Counted from the first letter of the stretch, positions 8,839 to 17,288 are shown. The stretch is DNA of 45,066 nucleotides from Phycisphaerae bacterium (GCA_030432035.1 JAUIHO010000006.1:1-45066), one strand, 5' to 3'. Notes: generated by a model not told the origin, from the sequence alone. Made by a program: numbers and translations.

Positions 8839-9978
8839 TCAGTCGAGTAGCGCAGTCATGAACAGCGGAATATCGTTGCCATCGACTGCACCGTCGCAGT
8901 TCAGATCCGCCGCATCCTGCAAGAGCGGATCGTTGTCGTTGCCCACGGCAATGGCTGCAAACAAACCGATGTCGCCGAGATCGGCGGCACCGTTATCGTC
9001 CAAATCGCCATCCTTGGCACAATCGCTCAACACGATCGACAGCGCGGCCGGCTTAGCGCCCGGATCGAGCGCCATGCCTTCCTTGCTGTAGAACGCCGGA
9101 ACCGCCGTGGCCGAACCCTGCACCGCCACTTCGGCAAGCGAGGTAATCGCCACGATGATGCGTCCGTTGTTGAGTTGCTCCTGGAAATACCGCTTGACGT
9201 CCCCCCCGGAAAGCGTGAGATCCACACTAAACGTGACGTCAAACGGCGTAACTTGTGCGCCGGGCGTATAGCCCTGCGGAATACCAATGGCCCACGGCTG
9301 TGGTGTGAAAGAGAACACGCCGAGCGCTTCGTTGTGCAGCCCTTTAACGCAATCTTCCACGTGCAGCCGGTTGCCGAATTCGTCAAACTGAAACGGAAAT
9401 GGATTTCGCGGCACATCACCGTTGCCGTTACCGCCGAGATAGAAACTGCTTTCGATCCAGGTGGCTTCCGAGAACGGCGCGCCGGCGTCAAAGGCGACAC
9501 CGAACAAGTCGATCGTGCGACCTGGGTCGAGATCGTCGCTTTCACCGTCGGTATCACCCGGTTCACCCGCCGGAATCCCGTCGGCGTTGATCACGCCGTC
9601 GAGATTCACGTCGTGTGTGAACCATTCATCGACCGTGAGATCGACCTGCCAACCGGGAATCGAAAAATCGTTTGCCTGATTGGTCAGCGTGATATCGATC
9701 GAGTCGATGTTGTAAGTCTCGGCGCCCATTCCCGGCGGAATAAGGTCGCCCGTTTCCCATGCAACCAGCACGATGCCGTCTCGATCGTTGAACTGATCGA
9801 ACACCGCACCAAAGCTGGACATAATCGCCCGCGTCCCCGGCGTGAAATTGAACGGGTAATGCCAACGGTCATCGCTCGGCATCGGAAAATCGAACTGCTG
9901 GGCGAGCACGGGTGAGTGGGCGCCGGCAAACACCGACGTAACCACGATCCATCCGTATGGGTTGATTTTGTTTCTCAT
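8839..9978 (-). CDS. Secreted protein with C-terminal dockerin-type repeats
   Basis: A 379-residue exported protein. The N-terminus ([28 protein letters not shown]) is a signal peptide with a likely cut after VLA. The middle is a beta-rich region that I cannot assign. The last 60 residues hold two EF-hand-like dockerin repeats, [18 protein letters not shown] and [16 protein letters not shown], which would bind calcium. In planctomycetes such tails are common on secreted proteins and need not imply cellulosomes. An internal [20 protein letters not shown] stretch is also dockerin-like. AAAGGAG is 11 bases before the ATG. The gap to the downstream pseudopilin gene is 34 bases and to the upstream PEP-CTERM gene 61 bases, consistent with one transcript. 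Confidence 0.75.
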   Translation of the reverse strand: MRNKINPYGWIVVTSVFAGAHSPVLAQQFDFPMPSDDRWHYPFNFTPGTRAIMSSFGAVFDQFNDRDGIVLVAWETGDLIPPGMGAETYNIDSIDITLTNQANDFSIPGWQVDLTVDEWFTHDVNLDGVINADGIPAGEPGDTDGESDDLDPGRTIDLFGVAFDAGAPFSEATWIESSFYLGGNGNGDVPRNPFPFQFDEFGNRLHVEDCVKGLHNEALGVFSFTPQPWAIGIPQGYTPGAQVTPFDVTFSVDLTLSGGDVKRYFQEQLNNGRIIVAITSLAEVAVQGSATAVPAFYSKEGMALDPGAKPAALSIVLSDCAKDGDLDDNGAADLGDIGLFAAIAVGNDNDPLLQDAADLNCDGAVDGNDIPLFMTALLD

Positions 9979-10039
9979 CTGCCGAACAACTCCTTTGGCA
10001 AAAGATGAGTGAATGAATTCATTCGACGCACACTCGCAA

Positions 10040-10726
10040 TTAGTTTGCCGAGCGGCGACGACGAATCAGTGCTGCGCCCGCCAACAACACCAAAACCCCC
10101 GTCGTCGGCTCCGGTACCAACCGCACTTGGTCGAGATCGAACGTTACCTGAGAAGGCATACCGGCCAGTGCACCGGGGATCGACGGTCCGATTTGAAGGT
10201 GGCCGATGAACGCAAAGACAGTGGCAAAGTCCATCCCTTCGAACGATACGAACTGCGGGCTGCTAGGATCGATCGGGAAGCTCACTTGCGTCCAGACGTT
10301 CGGAAACACCGGCACGAAGTCGACCGATACCGCACCCGGGAAGTTCCCCGGGCCGCTGAATCGCGTGAAGATGTTGATCGGGGCCACGGCGTTGTGACGA
10401 ACGTACGCCGTCAATTCGGTCGCGCCATTGGTGAGATAGTTACCAACGAACGCATTGCCGCTTGAGCCAAACTCGTCTTGCGCGCGGAACAAGGCAGGCG
10501 TATCGTCTGCCATGGTGGTTGAAAGATCGAGCACTTCGCTGATGTAGCCGCCGCCGTCGGAACCGCCCGTCGCGTTGTACGTCGCGGGGCCGAAACCACC
10601 AGCGTTAAACCAATTGGCGGCATCCGTGTCGAAGTTTTCTTCGATCGGCAAGTTGGCCTGCGCCGTTGCGGTGAAAGCCAAAGCGATAGTCAAAACCAGC
10701 AATTTACAAAAGTTGCGATTCATCAT
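10040..10726 (-). CDS. PEP-CTERM exported protein
   Basis: A 228-residue exported protein. Residues about 1-25 are a signal peptide ending TATAQA; the mature part starts NLPIEENFDTDAANWFNAGGFG, a beginning often seen in planctomycete and verrucomicrobial surface proteins, followed by a jellyroll-like beta domain. The C-terminus is VPEPTTGVLVLLAGAALIRRRRSAN, a canonical PEP-CTERM tail (VPEP, hydrophobic segment, Arg cluster) recognised by exosortase. No exosortase gene is in this window. Two ATGs stand in tandem (10726, 10723) with only a weak GGGGGA about 12 bases upstream. It is the first gene of the minus-strand exported-protein cluster and has a 17-bp palindrome in its leader. Confidence 0.85.
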   Translation of the reverse strand: MMNRNFCKLLVLTIALAFTATAQANLPIEENFDTDAANWFNAGGFGPATYNATGGSDGGGYISEVLDLSTTMADDTPALFRAQDEFGSSGNAFVGNYLTNGATELTAYVRHNAVAPINIFTRFSGPGNFPGAVSVDFVPVFPNVWTQVSFPIDPSSPQFVSFEGMDFATVFAFIGHLQIGPSIPGALAGMPSQVTFDLDQVRLVPEPTTGVLVLLAGAALIRRRRSAN

Positions 10727-11048
10727 GATTCAAATTTCCCCCAGGAATGCGCGCTATTAGCGCGCGAAGTAGTTCGGTTACAGTAAGTCGTGATACAACG
10801 TGTCGTACCGATCCCGCAACATTCCAACATCGAATTGGGCCACGAAGAACCGGCAACGATCGGCCTCCAATACAAGAGTGCCTCGATCCCTCAACACGTT
10901 TAATGGGTTAAAAAGTTAGGTGCGCGCAGAACGCAGGCGCAAATGATCCTTCGACAGTATTCAACCGACGCGGTTTCGCCAGAACAGCGCTTCAATATGT
11001 GTTCTGGAGGTGTTGCGCGGCATCGACCGGCGCGGACTTCGCCCGCAA
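10727..11048. other. Intergenic region with a GCGCGCTA palindrome
   Basis: These 322 bases between two minus-strand genes hold no gene that I can support. GCGCGCTA-T-TAGCGCGC is a perfect 17-bp inverted repeat at 10749-10765, in the likely leader of the PEP-CTERM gene. It could be an operator or an RNA hairpin. The promoter of the downstream cluster must lie here, but I see no clear -35/-10 pair. Confidence 0.45.
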
Positions 11049-11543
11049 TTAGGCAGGGGGAGGCGCGTGGGCAGGAAAGGCGAGAAAATAGCCGCGGGGC
11101 ATAAGCCTTGGCAGCCAAGGCCTTGCACGTTGCGACCAGATCAGGAAGGCGTCAGCATGTGGCCGACCAACGGCAGCGATCAGCACGAGTAGTGCGGCCA
11201 CCAACCAGGTCACCAACACGCTGAATGTGATCGGGATCAACTCCCAATCAAAATTAATCGTGGCATCTTGAATCACGCCTGCATGAAGCAGCGTGATGAT
11301 GAGTAACAAAGCAATCAAACGTTTGCGCGACGCGCAGAGCAAGAGCACCGGGCAGAATACGATCTCAAGCAAAAAGACAACGTTGGTCAGCATCATCAAA
11401 GACGCCGCCAAGTTGTTTATCTCCCCTTCGGTCGTGCCAAGGCCAAGCACCTTGATCGACGCGGGAATGTGCAGCAGCAGGACCGATAGCCAGCAAAGCC
11501 GCCACGACAATTTGTTCGAGAAACGTTTCACCATTTGTTTCAT
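11049..11543 (-). CDS. Small four-helix membrane protein of unknown function
   Basis: A 164-residue protein with about four membrane segments (WLSVLLLHIPASIKVLGL; LMMLTNVVFLLEIVFCPVLLL; LIALLLIITLLHAGVI; ITFSVLVTWLVAALLVLIAAVG) and a basic, Pro-rich C-terminal tail. I do not recognise the family. I chose the ATG at 11543 (MKQMVKRF): the frame stays open further upstream, but a good minus-strand promoter (-35 TTGACA, -10 GATACT) places the transcript start near 11590, downstream of the longer start. No strong Shine-Dalgarno is present. It is divergent from the glycosyltransferase gene, and the shared promoter region holds a 25-bp perfect palindrome. Confidence 0.6.
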   Translation of the reverse strand: MKQMVKRFSNKLSWRLCWLSVLLLHIPASIKVLGLGTTEGEINNLAASLMMLTNVVFLLEIVFCPVLLLCASRKRLIALLLIITLLHAGVIQDATINFDWELIPITFSVLVTWLVAALLVLIAAVGRPHADAFLIWSQRARPWLPRLMPRGYFLAFPAHAPPPA

Positions 11544-11596
11544 CGGAATGCTAGTAGCGCTTTCAGTAATACGCCCAATGCATCCCGCTACTGCGA

Positions 11597-11625
11597 AGTA
11601 TCGCACTTTGACAAACCCATGTCAA
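11597..11625 (-). promoter_or_regulatory. Sigma-70-type promoter for the 11049-11543 gene
   Basis: On the minus strand, TTGACA (11625-11620) is followed after 17 bases by GATACT (11602-11597). The -35 is perfect and the -10 differs from consensus at one position. It fires toward the small membrane protein, giving a leader of about 47 bases. Confidence 0.6.
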
Positions 11626-11627
11626 CG

Positions 11628-11660
11628 CTAATTGAGACTGGTTCTCAATTAGGATAAAAT
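11628..11660 (+). promoter_or_regulatory. 25-bp palindromic operator overlapping a plus-strand promoter
   Basis: CTAATTGAGA-CTGGT-TCTCAATTAG (11628-11652) is a perfect inverted repeat with 10-base arms. It covers the -35 element TTGAGA (11632-11637) and most of the spacer of a promoter whose -10 is TAAAAT (11655-11660), spacing 17. It also ends just upstream of the divergent minus-strand -35. The arm TTGAGA...TCTCAA resembles Fur-type iron boxes, but the centre departs from the usual form. A dimeric repressor bound here would block the glycosyltransferase promoter. Confidence 0.65.
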
Positions 11661-11782
11661 TAGTGCGACACCGCAGGAGTCGTCGAATCAGGTCGGAATC
11701 CGCCGCCTCTGGTGCGAATCGATAGCCACCAGACAATGGCCCAATGTTGGACTGCCACTCACCTTCTGATTGGAATCTCCGG

Positions 11783-13252
11783 ATGCCGGACGGCGACGCG
11801 CACAAACAAAATGAAAGCTTTGAACCGGCGGCGAGCCGGCGAACGTCTTCCCGCTCGAACATCATCGTCTGGCTGCTTTTGGCCGCGTCGCTCGGGCTGT
11901 CAGGATCCAAGGCCGCGACCGCTCCTATTACATTCGACGAGGCCTACACCTACCTACGGTTCGCCCGCCAGCCCGTAGCTGGCATCTTGTCGGATTACAG
12001 CTATCCCAATAATCACATTCTGCACACGCTGCTCGTTAAGGCTTCGACATCGGTATTGGGAAACGCGCCGTGGGCGCTGAGATTGCCCGCGTGGCTCGGC
12101 GGTGCTGCGTTGCTCGCAGGTTTGTTCGCCGTAGGTCGCAATGCAACGCCGCGCTTGAGCGGCATGGTCATCGTGGCGGCAGCGTTTACACCGATCGTCA
12201 TCGACTACCATGCGCTCGCGCGCGGATACAGCCTAGGCGCCGCCGCATGCGTGTGGGCGATATGGGTCGCGCTGCGGCTCGACGCGTCGCAATCGAATCA
12301 AACGCCCCGCCGTCGCTTTTTCGGTGCGACCCTATGCGGCGGATTACTTGGAATGGCTGTCGGGTTCGTGCCGACCTACGCGATCTTCACCACAGCAATC
12401 GTTTTGGCCGCGTTGGTCGCACGAGTCGCATCCAGACAAAACATCGGCTTTGCCGTACTTGCGCGCGACACGGCGGCCCTGCTGTTTGGCGCGGGTACTG
12501 TCATCGGCATCACTTATGCAAGCATTCGCATGAAACCCGGATCGTGGCCGTGGGGGTATGAAACGGCCCAAGCGTGCAACGACGCATTCTGGCAACGCGC
12601 TCTCGCGCTGCCGGCGAACACACCATCATATTTACCGACGACGATTCTGATATCGATCTTAGTAATTAGCGTATTGACATTCATCGTCGCCGCATGGCGA
12701 CGACAGCCATACGCGATATTATTTATCGCTATATTGCCCGTCTGTGCGATTGCAGTATTAGCGACGTTGGAAGCAACGATCGTCAGCAGATGGCCGTTTG
12801 GGCGCAGTTTGCTTTTGTTTGCCCCACTCGCCTTGTTGCCGCTGGGTTTTGCAACGAGCGCAAATCGGTGTTGGTGGCGATGGATTGCACAAACACTCCT
12901 ATTCACCGCAACCGCAGCTCTCATCGCCCACACGCTATTAAATTTTGACCCGATTCATTATCCCGAATGGCGCGACAACGCCGGCGTTCCCGCCGCCGTC
13001 GCTGCGATTGAGGCGGACATCTTTAAAGGTACCGACGCCGAATTGCGCATCGCCCATCCGTGGCCGCTAGACGTATGCCTCGAATACACCTTCCTACGGC
13101 AAGGTCACACAAATTGGAAGCTCGTTCCCTTTGACGATCCGCTCGCTCCCTACCGCATTTTGCGCACCGGCGAAAAACGCCGAGCCGATCGCGAAGTGAT
13201 TCACCACGACCGCACGCACGGAATCCGCGTGACGCGCAAAATCGAAGACTAG
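11783..13252 (+). CDS. GT39/ArnT-like membrane glycosyltransferase
   Basis: A 489-residue integral membrane protein with 10 or more hydrophobic segments. After the first membrane helix comes TAPITFDEAYTYLRFA, the acidic motif in the first periplasmic loop of GT-C fold glycosyltransferases, followed by YSYPNNHILHTLL and ALRLPAWLGGAALLAGLFAVGR, as in GT39 (PMT/ArnT-like) proteins. HALARGYSLGAAA is also typical. These enzymes move a sugar from a polyprenyl-phosphate donor to a lipid, protein or polysaccharide on the outer face of the membrane; the acceptor is unknown. Start choice is uncertain: ATG at 11783 has only TGGA upstream, and an in-frame ATG at 11744 is possible. The promoter and palindrome at 11628-11660 lie just upstream. 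Confidence 0.75.
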   Translation: MPDGDAHKQNESFEPAASRRTSSRSNIIVWLLLAASLGLSGSKAATAPITFDEAYTYLRFARQPVAGILSDYSYPNNHILHTLLVKASTSVLGNAPWALRLPAWLGGAALLAGLFAVGRNATPRLSGMVIVAAAFTPIVIDYHALARGYSLGAAACVWAIWVALRLDASQSNQTPRRRFFGATLCGGLLGMAVGFVPTYAIFTTAIVLAALVARVASRQNIGFAVLARDTAALLFGAGTVIGITYASIRMKPGSWPWGYETAQACNDAFWQRALALPANTPSYLPTTILISILVISVLTFIVAAWRRQPYAILFIAILPVCAIAVLATLEATIVSRWPFGRSLLLFAPLALLPLGFATSANRCWWRWIAQTLLFTATAALIAHTLLNFDPIHYPEWRDNAGVPAAVAAIEADIFKGTDAELRIAHPWPLDVCLEYTFLRQGHTNWKLVPFDDPLAPYRILRTGEKRRADREVIHHDRTHGIRVTRKIED

Positions 13253-13440
13253 CCTGCCCAAGGCATCTATTTATCGGTGTCGCGCCGACGACCCACACCT
13301 CACAATTTCACTCGAAATCCGGCACCCAATTGCGAACATTTTCGCACGTTCTGAACTGATATTTAACTCGCCCCCCGTTGCGTCTGCGCCGATCTAAACG
13401 GTGCAATCGAATCGAAATCTAATTTGCAAGGGAGAACGAC

Positions 13441-13797
13441 GTGCTCAGCTATCATGACGCCAGCGACCGTGCCGCCCGATATGCCGTTGCCACTGGCGAC
13501 GCCGTCAACCTTGCGACGATTCAAGCCACGCAAGTGGCCGAAGGCTTCACGCCTTGCTTTGGCCGAGCGTCGGTATCTTGCAGTGAAACAGGATGCAGCT
13601 TTCACGAGCCCTGCATGAACCTGCTGGCATTCTCCAGCCAACCCGAGCCAAGTGACGAGACGGCACGCGACTACGCCAGTTGGAGCCTTCCAGCAGACTC
13701 GCTTCTGCCATCCGTCCCGCAAAGCGCACCGATCACGCCGGATATCGCCGCCTTCAATCGGCCAGTTCATCAGCGATATGAAGTGTTGAGCGACTAA
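13441..13797 (+). CDS. Small cysteine-containing protein of unknown function
   Basis: A 118-residue reading frame starting at GTG, with GGGAG seven bases upstream. The protein has no membrane segment or signal peptide. Its middle carries four Cys in FTPCFGRASVSCSETGCSFHEPCM, a spacing that could bind metal or form disulfides. The start, MLSYHDASDRAARYAVATGDAV, is helical and polar. I do not recognise a family. A minus-strand frame (13363-13842) overlaps it and is also open, so the coding strand is not certain; the ribosome-binding site and the neat 4-base overlap with the end of the convergent RlmN-like gene favour this one. Confidence 0.45.
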   Translation: MLSYHDASDRAARYAVATGDAVNLATIQATQVAEGFTPCFGRASVSCSETGCSFHEPCMNLLAFSSQPEPSDETARDYASWSLPADSLLPSVPQSAPITPDIAAFNRPVHQRYEVLSD

Positions 13798-14702
13798 CGT
13801 TGCTTGAGACGCTTTAGCGCGAGATTGCCCAATTGCCCGCACGCGCCCATCGCTCCGCGCCCTTTAGTGCGGCGGCGGAATGTCATCTGCCCGAGCCCTA
13901 TCAACTCCTGTTGAAACGCGTCGACCGATGCATCGCTGGGCGTTTGGTGGTCGAGCCCTTCGCATGGGTTCCACGGAATCAAATTAACGCACGTCGGCAA
14001 CCCTGCTAAATACGCCGCCAATTCGCGCGCGTGCTCTAACGCGTCATTCACTCCTGCCAGGATCACATATTCGATTAGAATATGACCGCCGGCCCGCACC
14101 GGATAACTCGCAATCGCCTCGCGCAATTCCGCCATCGGCGAGCGCCGATTGATCGGCATGATCTGGTTGCGAATGTCATCATTCGGGGCGTTCAGCGAAA
14201 TCGCCAGCCCCAACCGTCGATAGTTCAGGCTCGCCAGCTTGCGAATCCCTTCACAGTGCCCGACCGTCGAAACCGTGATGCGGCGGCGGGCGATCTCGAA
14301 GCGTTTGTCGCGATGTAAAATTTCGATCGATTCGACAACGTTCTCGTAGTTGTCGAGCGGTTCGCCCATCCCCATAAACACGACGTTACGAACCTGCGCC
14401 TCAAACGCGGCGTTGGCGGCGGCGACCTGCCCGACGATTTCCTCGACCGTGAGGTTGCGGATGAGCCCCATCCGCGCCGTCTGGCAGAATGTGCAGCCTC
14501 GCGCGCAGCCGATCTGCGAACTGACACACAGCGTGTTCCAAAACACGCCTTTGCCGCCCATCGGAATCACGACCGACCCGATTTCCAAATCGTCGCGCGT
14601 GCGTTGGCAGAATTTGACGGTCTCGCCTTCGTTATGCATGCGGACGATGGGCAATGTGCCGTCATCGAACCTATGGATCGCTGGGTCTAAATCGAGTCGC
14701 AT
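13794..14702 (-). CDS. rlmN: RlmN-like radical SAM rRNA methyltransferase, short form
   Basis: A 302-residue radical SAM enzyme of the RlmN/Cfr family, which methylates C2 of adenosine in 23S rRNA (and some tRNAs). The cluster motif CARGCTFC gives Cys66, Cys70 and Cys73. Cys59 in TLCVSSQIG corresponds to catalytic Cys118 of E. coli RlmN, and Cys288 in GACGQL to the methyl-carrying Cys355, so the full two-cysteine chemistry is kept. VVFMGMGEPLDNYENV, ISLNAPNDDIRNQIMPINRR and LIPWNPCEG are family motifs. It is about 60-80 residues shorter than usual because the N-terminal accessory domain is missing; the protein starts directly at FDDGTLPIVRM. That domain helps RNA binding in known enzymes, so the substrate may differ. 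No clear Shine-Dalgarno. Confidence 0.85.
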   Translation of the reverse strand: MRLDLDPAIHRFDDGTLPIVRMHNEGETVKFCQRTRDDLEIGSVVIPMGGKGVFWNTLCVSSQIGCARGCTFCQTARMGLIRNLTVEEIVGQVAAANAAFEAQVRNVVFMGMGEPLDNYENVVESIEILHRDKRFEIARRRITVSTVGHCEGIRKLASLNYRRLGLAISLNAPNDDIRNQIMPINRRSPMAELREAIASYPVRAGGHILIEYVILAGVNDALEHARELAAYLAGLPTCVNLIPWNPCEGLDHQTPSDASVDAFQQELIGLGQMTFRRRTKGRGAMGACGQLGNLALKRLKQR

Positions 14703-14864
14703 CGCCGTATTCTACTGTCGAAGTCGAATCCCCCCAACGCATCCCTGCAACAAGCGAAAAGTCAAGCCGCAGTGCAAGCTTTTTTTCGCGACCAGTATGG
14801 CTCGGCTGTTGTCCGAGATTGATGGCCGCAACGGCGATTTGTGCGTCAAAAACACCCTATGAAG

Positions 14865-14893
14865 TTGACGGCATCAAAGGGTGGTGGTAGAAA
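14865..14893 (+). promoter_or_regulatory. Likely promoter of tRNA-Cys
   Basis: TTGACG (14865-14870), 17-base spacer, TAGAAA (14888-14893). It would start transcription near 14900, about 29 bases before the tRNA. The rest of the gap back to the RlmN-like gene holds nothing that I recognise. Confidence 0.5.
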
Positions 14894-14928
14894 AATAGGT
14901 CTGCTCGTTACACATCGAGCGAACTCGT

Positions 14929-15002
14929 GGTGGCGTGCCCGAGCGGTCTAAGGGAGCGGATTGCAAATCCGCGATTCGTGGGTTCGAATCCCACCGCCAC
15001 CT
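14929..15002 (+). tRNA. tRNA-Cys (anticodon GCA)
   Basis: A full cloverleaf: acceptor GGTGGCG pairs with CGCCACC, D stem CCC/GGG, anticodon stem GCGGA/TCCGC with loop TTGCAAA (anticodon GCA), short variable loop GATTC, and T arm GTGGG-TTCGAAT-CCCAC. The discriminator base is T, as expected for tRNA-Cys. The 3' CCA is not encoded. Confidence 0.97.
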
Positions 15003-15192
15003 TTCATCTCATTTTAATATCCGTGATTTAACACAATTGTCATAATTCAGCGCGCAGCCACACTTGAAATCGTGATGGCGAATCGTTCATCATCTTGACA
15101 TTCCGTCAATTCAAGACAGAATGCGAAATTCAACCACCGCCCGCATTATTGCGTACGATCTCCACACTGTCAGCCAAAGGACATATTCATAC

Positions 15193-15651
15193 ATGGCCAA
15201 GAAACGCACCAAAAAGAACAAGGCCACCGCCCAATCCGACGGCGCCGATACCTTGCCACCGGCCGAACTCGATGTGCTCGCCGCCGTTTACGCCGAAGCC
15301 CCCGTTACGGCCGGTCGCATTCGCGAAATCATGGAAAAATATCGCCCGATGGCGCACGGGTCGGTGGTTACCTTGTTAACCCGACTCGAAACCAAGGGCC
15401 TAGTCACAAAAGAAAAAGGCCCTGTAGGCAAGGCGTTTCTGTTTAAGCCGCTTAAAAAGCCGGAACAGGTTTACAAAAAGCTGGTTAAGGAAATGGTCGA
15501 TCGCCTGTTCAACGGCAACACGGGCGCAATGGCTGTATCTCTATTAGAGGCCAATCCGCCCACGCAGGATGAGGTCGCCGAGATTCAAAAGGCGCTTAAC
15601 AGCGCCAAGAAGAAAGCCAAAAAGACGCGTACGACGACGCGCCGCCGTTAA
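15193..15651 (+). CDS. BlaI/MecI/CopY-type winged-helix repressor
   Basis: A 152-residue DNA-binding protein. The core matches the BlaI family: LPPAELDVLAAVYAEAPVTAGRIREIMEKYRPMAHGSVVTLLTRLETKGLVTKEKGPVGKAFLFKPL, a winged helix with a Thr/Leu-rich recognition helix, followed by VYKKLVKEMVDRLFNGNTGAMAVSLLE for dimerisation. The ends are very Lys/Arg-rich (AKKRTKKNK at the start, AKKKAKKTRTTTRRR at the end), which may add non-specific DNA binding. In the classical system a BlaR1 sensor protease sits next door; none is present here, nor a beta-lactamase or copper pump, so the regulated genes and inducer are unknown. I chose the ATG at 15193 (AAAGGA 12 bases upstream, family-like length). A terminator follows. 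Confidence 0.85.
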   Translation: MAKKRTKKNKATAQSDGADTLPPAELDVLAAVYAEAPVTAGRIREIMEKYRPMAHGSVVTLLTRLETKGLVTKEKGPVGKAFLFKPLKKPEQVYKKLVKEMVDRLFNGNTGAMAVSLLEANPPTQDEVAEIQKALNSAKKKAKKTRTTTRRR

Positions 15652-15680
15652 ATCGTCGCCAGTTGTCTTTACAAATCCAT

Positions 15681-15714
15681 AAACGCCGGGGGCACACGCC
15701 TGCGGCGTTTTTTT
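15681..15714 (+). terminator. Rho-independent terminator after the BlaI-like gene
   Basis: AAACGCCG pairs with CGGCGTTT, with GGGC/GCCT extending the stem around an ACAC loop, followed by seven T. It ends the plus-strand BlaI-like transcript. Confidence 0.9.
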
Positions 15715-15863
15715 ATGTAACGGCGGGACACCGCGCATTACGCCGCTGGCAAACGATGGAGATTCATTTTATAAGCTTGGGTTTGTAAGGCGCGACCATC
15801 GGTTGCCCGGCCAGATGCGCGAAATCGCGCAGGCACCATAGACTTAACCAACGCGACATCACC

Positions 15864-16748
15864 ATGACCGACACCGATTATCAACTGATTCAATGTCCCA
15901 ACGGGCACGACCTTCAAGCCGCCAAGGCGGACATGTACAAACGCCTCGCCTGCCCGGTTTGCGAAATTCACTTCGTACCGGCAGAGGCAGACAACGCCGT
16001 CGCGCCGGCAACGCCGCCGGTCGAAATGCCGTACGGCACGCCCGGCCTCGCGCTGGGCCAACCGGATTATCCGGGCACCACGGAACCGTTGCGGTACCTC
16101 TGGCTGTTTTCGTTTGCCGTGATCTTCGCTTTGAACTTGGTGAACTATTTCTCGAAAAACACATTTGCAACGCCGGGCCAAACGCCCGCGCCGATGTTCG
16201 CATTGATCGGTTGCTCGTTCGGCATCGCTGGCTTTGCCGCATGTATCGTGCAACTGATGTGGATATACCGCATCCATGCGGACGCACAGAAGTACGGCAA
16301 GTATTCGACCATTCCGGCGTGGGCGGCGCTAGCCGTTAGTTTTATTCCATTCGTTAATCTCATTTGGACAGCCGTGATCATGAAGTTGCTGTCCAACTTT
16401 GCGGATGAGCGAGCTGAAAGGCGCACCGCTTTCAAATCCGCGAGTGGCGTCACGACAGCGCTCGTCGTAATCTCAGTGGTTTGGTTGGGCTTGACCGGCG
16501 TATTCACCTATCAATCGTTCGGATTAAGAGATCAGGCCATCAAGAATGTGAAGGCAGAGGGCATTACCAATGCCAACACACCCGAATTTCAACGTGCCGT
16601 GATGAAGGAAACGCAAGCAATAACGCCCAAGTGGATGGTCGCGACCGGGGGACTTATTCCGCTCATCGCCGGCATCACTTACTTTTTCGCCATCCGCCGC
16701 TTGGTTGACGCGCTATATCCCGCCTTGGGTGCGCCAACGCGCGAATGA
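15864..16748 (+). CDS. Zinc-ribbon membrane protein, DUF4328-like
   Basis: A 294-residue protein. Residues 11-33 form a zinc-ribbon-like pair of knuckles (CPNGHDL, then CPVC), followed by a Pro-rich linker. The rest has about five or six membrane segments. The middle, MWIYRIHADAQKYGKYSTIPAWAALAVSFIPFVNLIWTAVIM, has the W/R-H-A and PAWA...IPFVNL pattern of DUF4328 proteins. The function of that family is unknown. The cytoplasmic zinc ribbon suggests protein or nucleic acid contact at the membrane. The ATG lacks a strong Shine-Dalgarno. It ends 13 bases before the convergent VOC gene. Confidence 0.7.
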   Translation: MTDTDYQLIQCPNGHDLQAAKADMYKRLACPVCEIHFVPAEADNAVAPATPPVEMPYGTPGLALGQPDYPGTTEPLRYLWLFSFAVIFALNLVNYFSKNTFATPGQTPAPMFALIGCSFGIAGFAACIVQLMWIYRIHADAQKYGKYSTIPAWAALAVSFIPFVNLIWTAVIMKLLSNFADERAERRTAFKSASGVTTALVVISVVWLGLTGVFTYQSFGLRDQAIKNVKAEGITNANTPEFQRAVMKETQAITPKWMVATGGLIPLIAGITYFFAIRRLVDALYPALGAPTRE

Positions 16749-16761
16749 ATCGCAGCAACGA

Positions 16762-17142
16762 TCAGTGCTGATAAAGTCCCGCCACTGCACCTGCCGGGTC
16801 GCGGATGACGCACATCGTGCCGCCGCCCGCCGAGCGCGGTCCGTCGAGCACTTCGCCGCCCAACTCCTTCACCTTCGCAACGCTTGCGTTAATGTCCTCA
16901 ACCGTAATGTAAATCAGCCATGCCGGGGGAATCTTTGCGTTCGGGCCTTTCGCGTGACAGATGCCCGCAACCGTCTGACCGTCACCGGGTCGCTGCATGC
17001 AATAGTCTTCGTAGTCGCCCATGCTGAGCCCTTCCGATTTCCAGCCGACCACGCCTTCATAAAACGCCTTGACGCCGTCCGCGTCTTTGACCGTCAAATC
17101 CGTCCAGCTAATCGCACCGACTTTTTTGGCATCATCCGACAT
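16762..17142 (-). CDS. VOC-family (glyoxalase/bleomycin-resistance-like) protein
   Basis: A 126-residue protein of the vicinal oxygen chelate fold with two beta-alpha-beta-beta-beta modules: ISWTDLTVKDADGVKAFYEGVVGWKSEGL for the first and WLIYITVEDINASVAKVKELGGEVLDGPRSAGGGTMCVIRDPAGAVAGLYQ for the second. VOC proteins are metal-dependent lyases, dioxygenases or drug-binding proteins; the catalytic type is not clear because few His or Glu ligands stand at the usual places. The ATG at 17142 has GGAG seven bases upstream. It is cytoplasmic, with no operon partner. Confidence 0.88.
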   Translation of the reverse strand: MSDDAKKVGAISWTDLTVKDADGVKAFYEGVVGWKSEGLSMGDYEDYCMQRPGDGQTVAGICHAKGPNAKIPPAWLIYITVEDINASVAKVKELGGEVLDGPRSAGGGTMCVIRDPAGAVAGLYQH

Positions 17143-17288
17143 CTTCAAACTCCTTTAGACTTGCTCACGATTGAGACCAACGGTTGCGCTGTGGCACCGG
17201 CTAATAGCCGGTGGACGCTGATGAATCATCCCATGTCGCAGTCATTCCTGAATTGATTCATTTGAATTGTCAACACAACGCGTGTGAA

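Noticed and set aside
11563..11910. 115-residue minus-strand frame
   Set aside because: It runs across the divergent promoter region and the glycosyltransferase start; the promoter elements argue against it.
13363..13842. 159-residue minus-strand frame
   Set aside because: It overlaps the end of rlmN and the 118-residue plus-strand frame; it has no ribosome-binding site and no domain.
15738..16277. 179-residue minus-strand frame
   Set aside because: It is antisense to the zinc-ribbon/DUF4328-like gene and shows no protein-like pattern.
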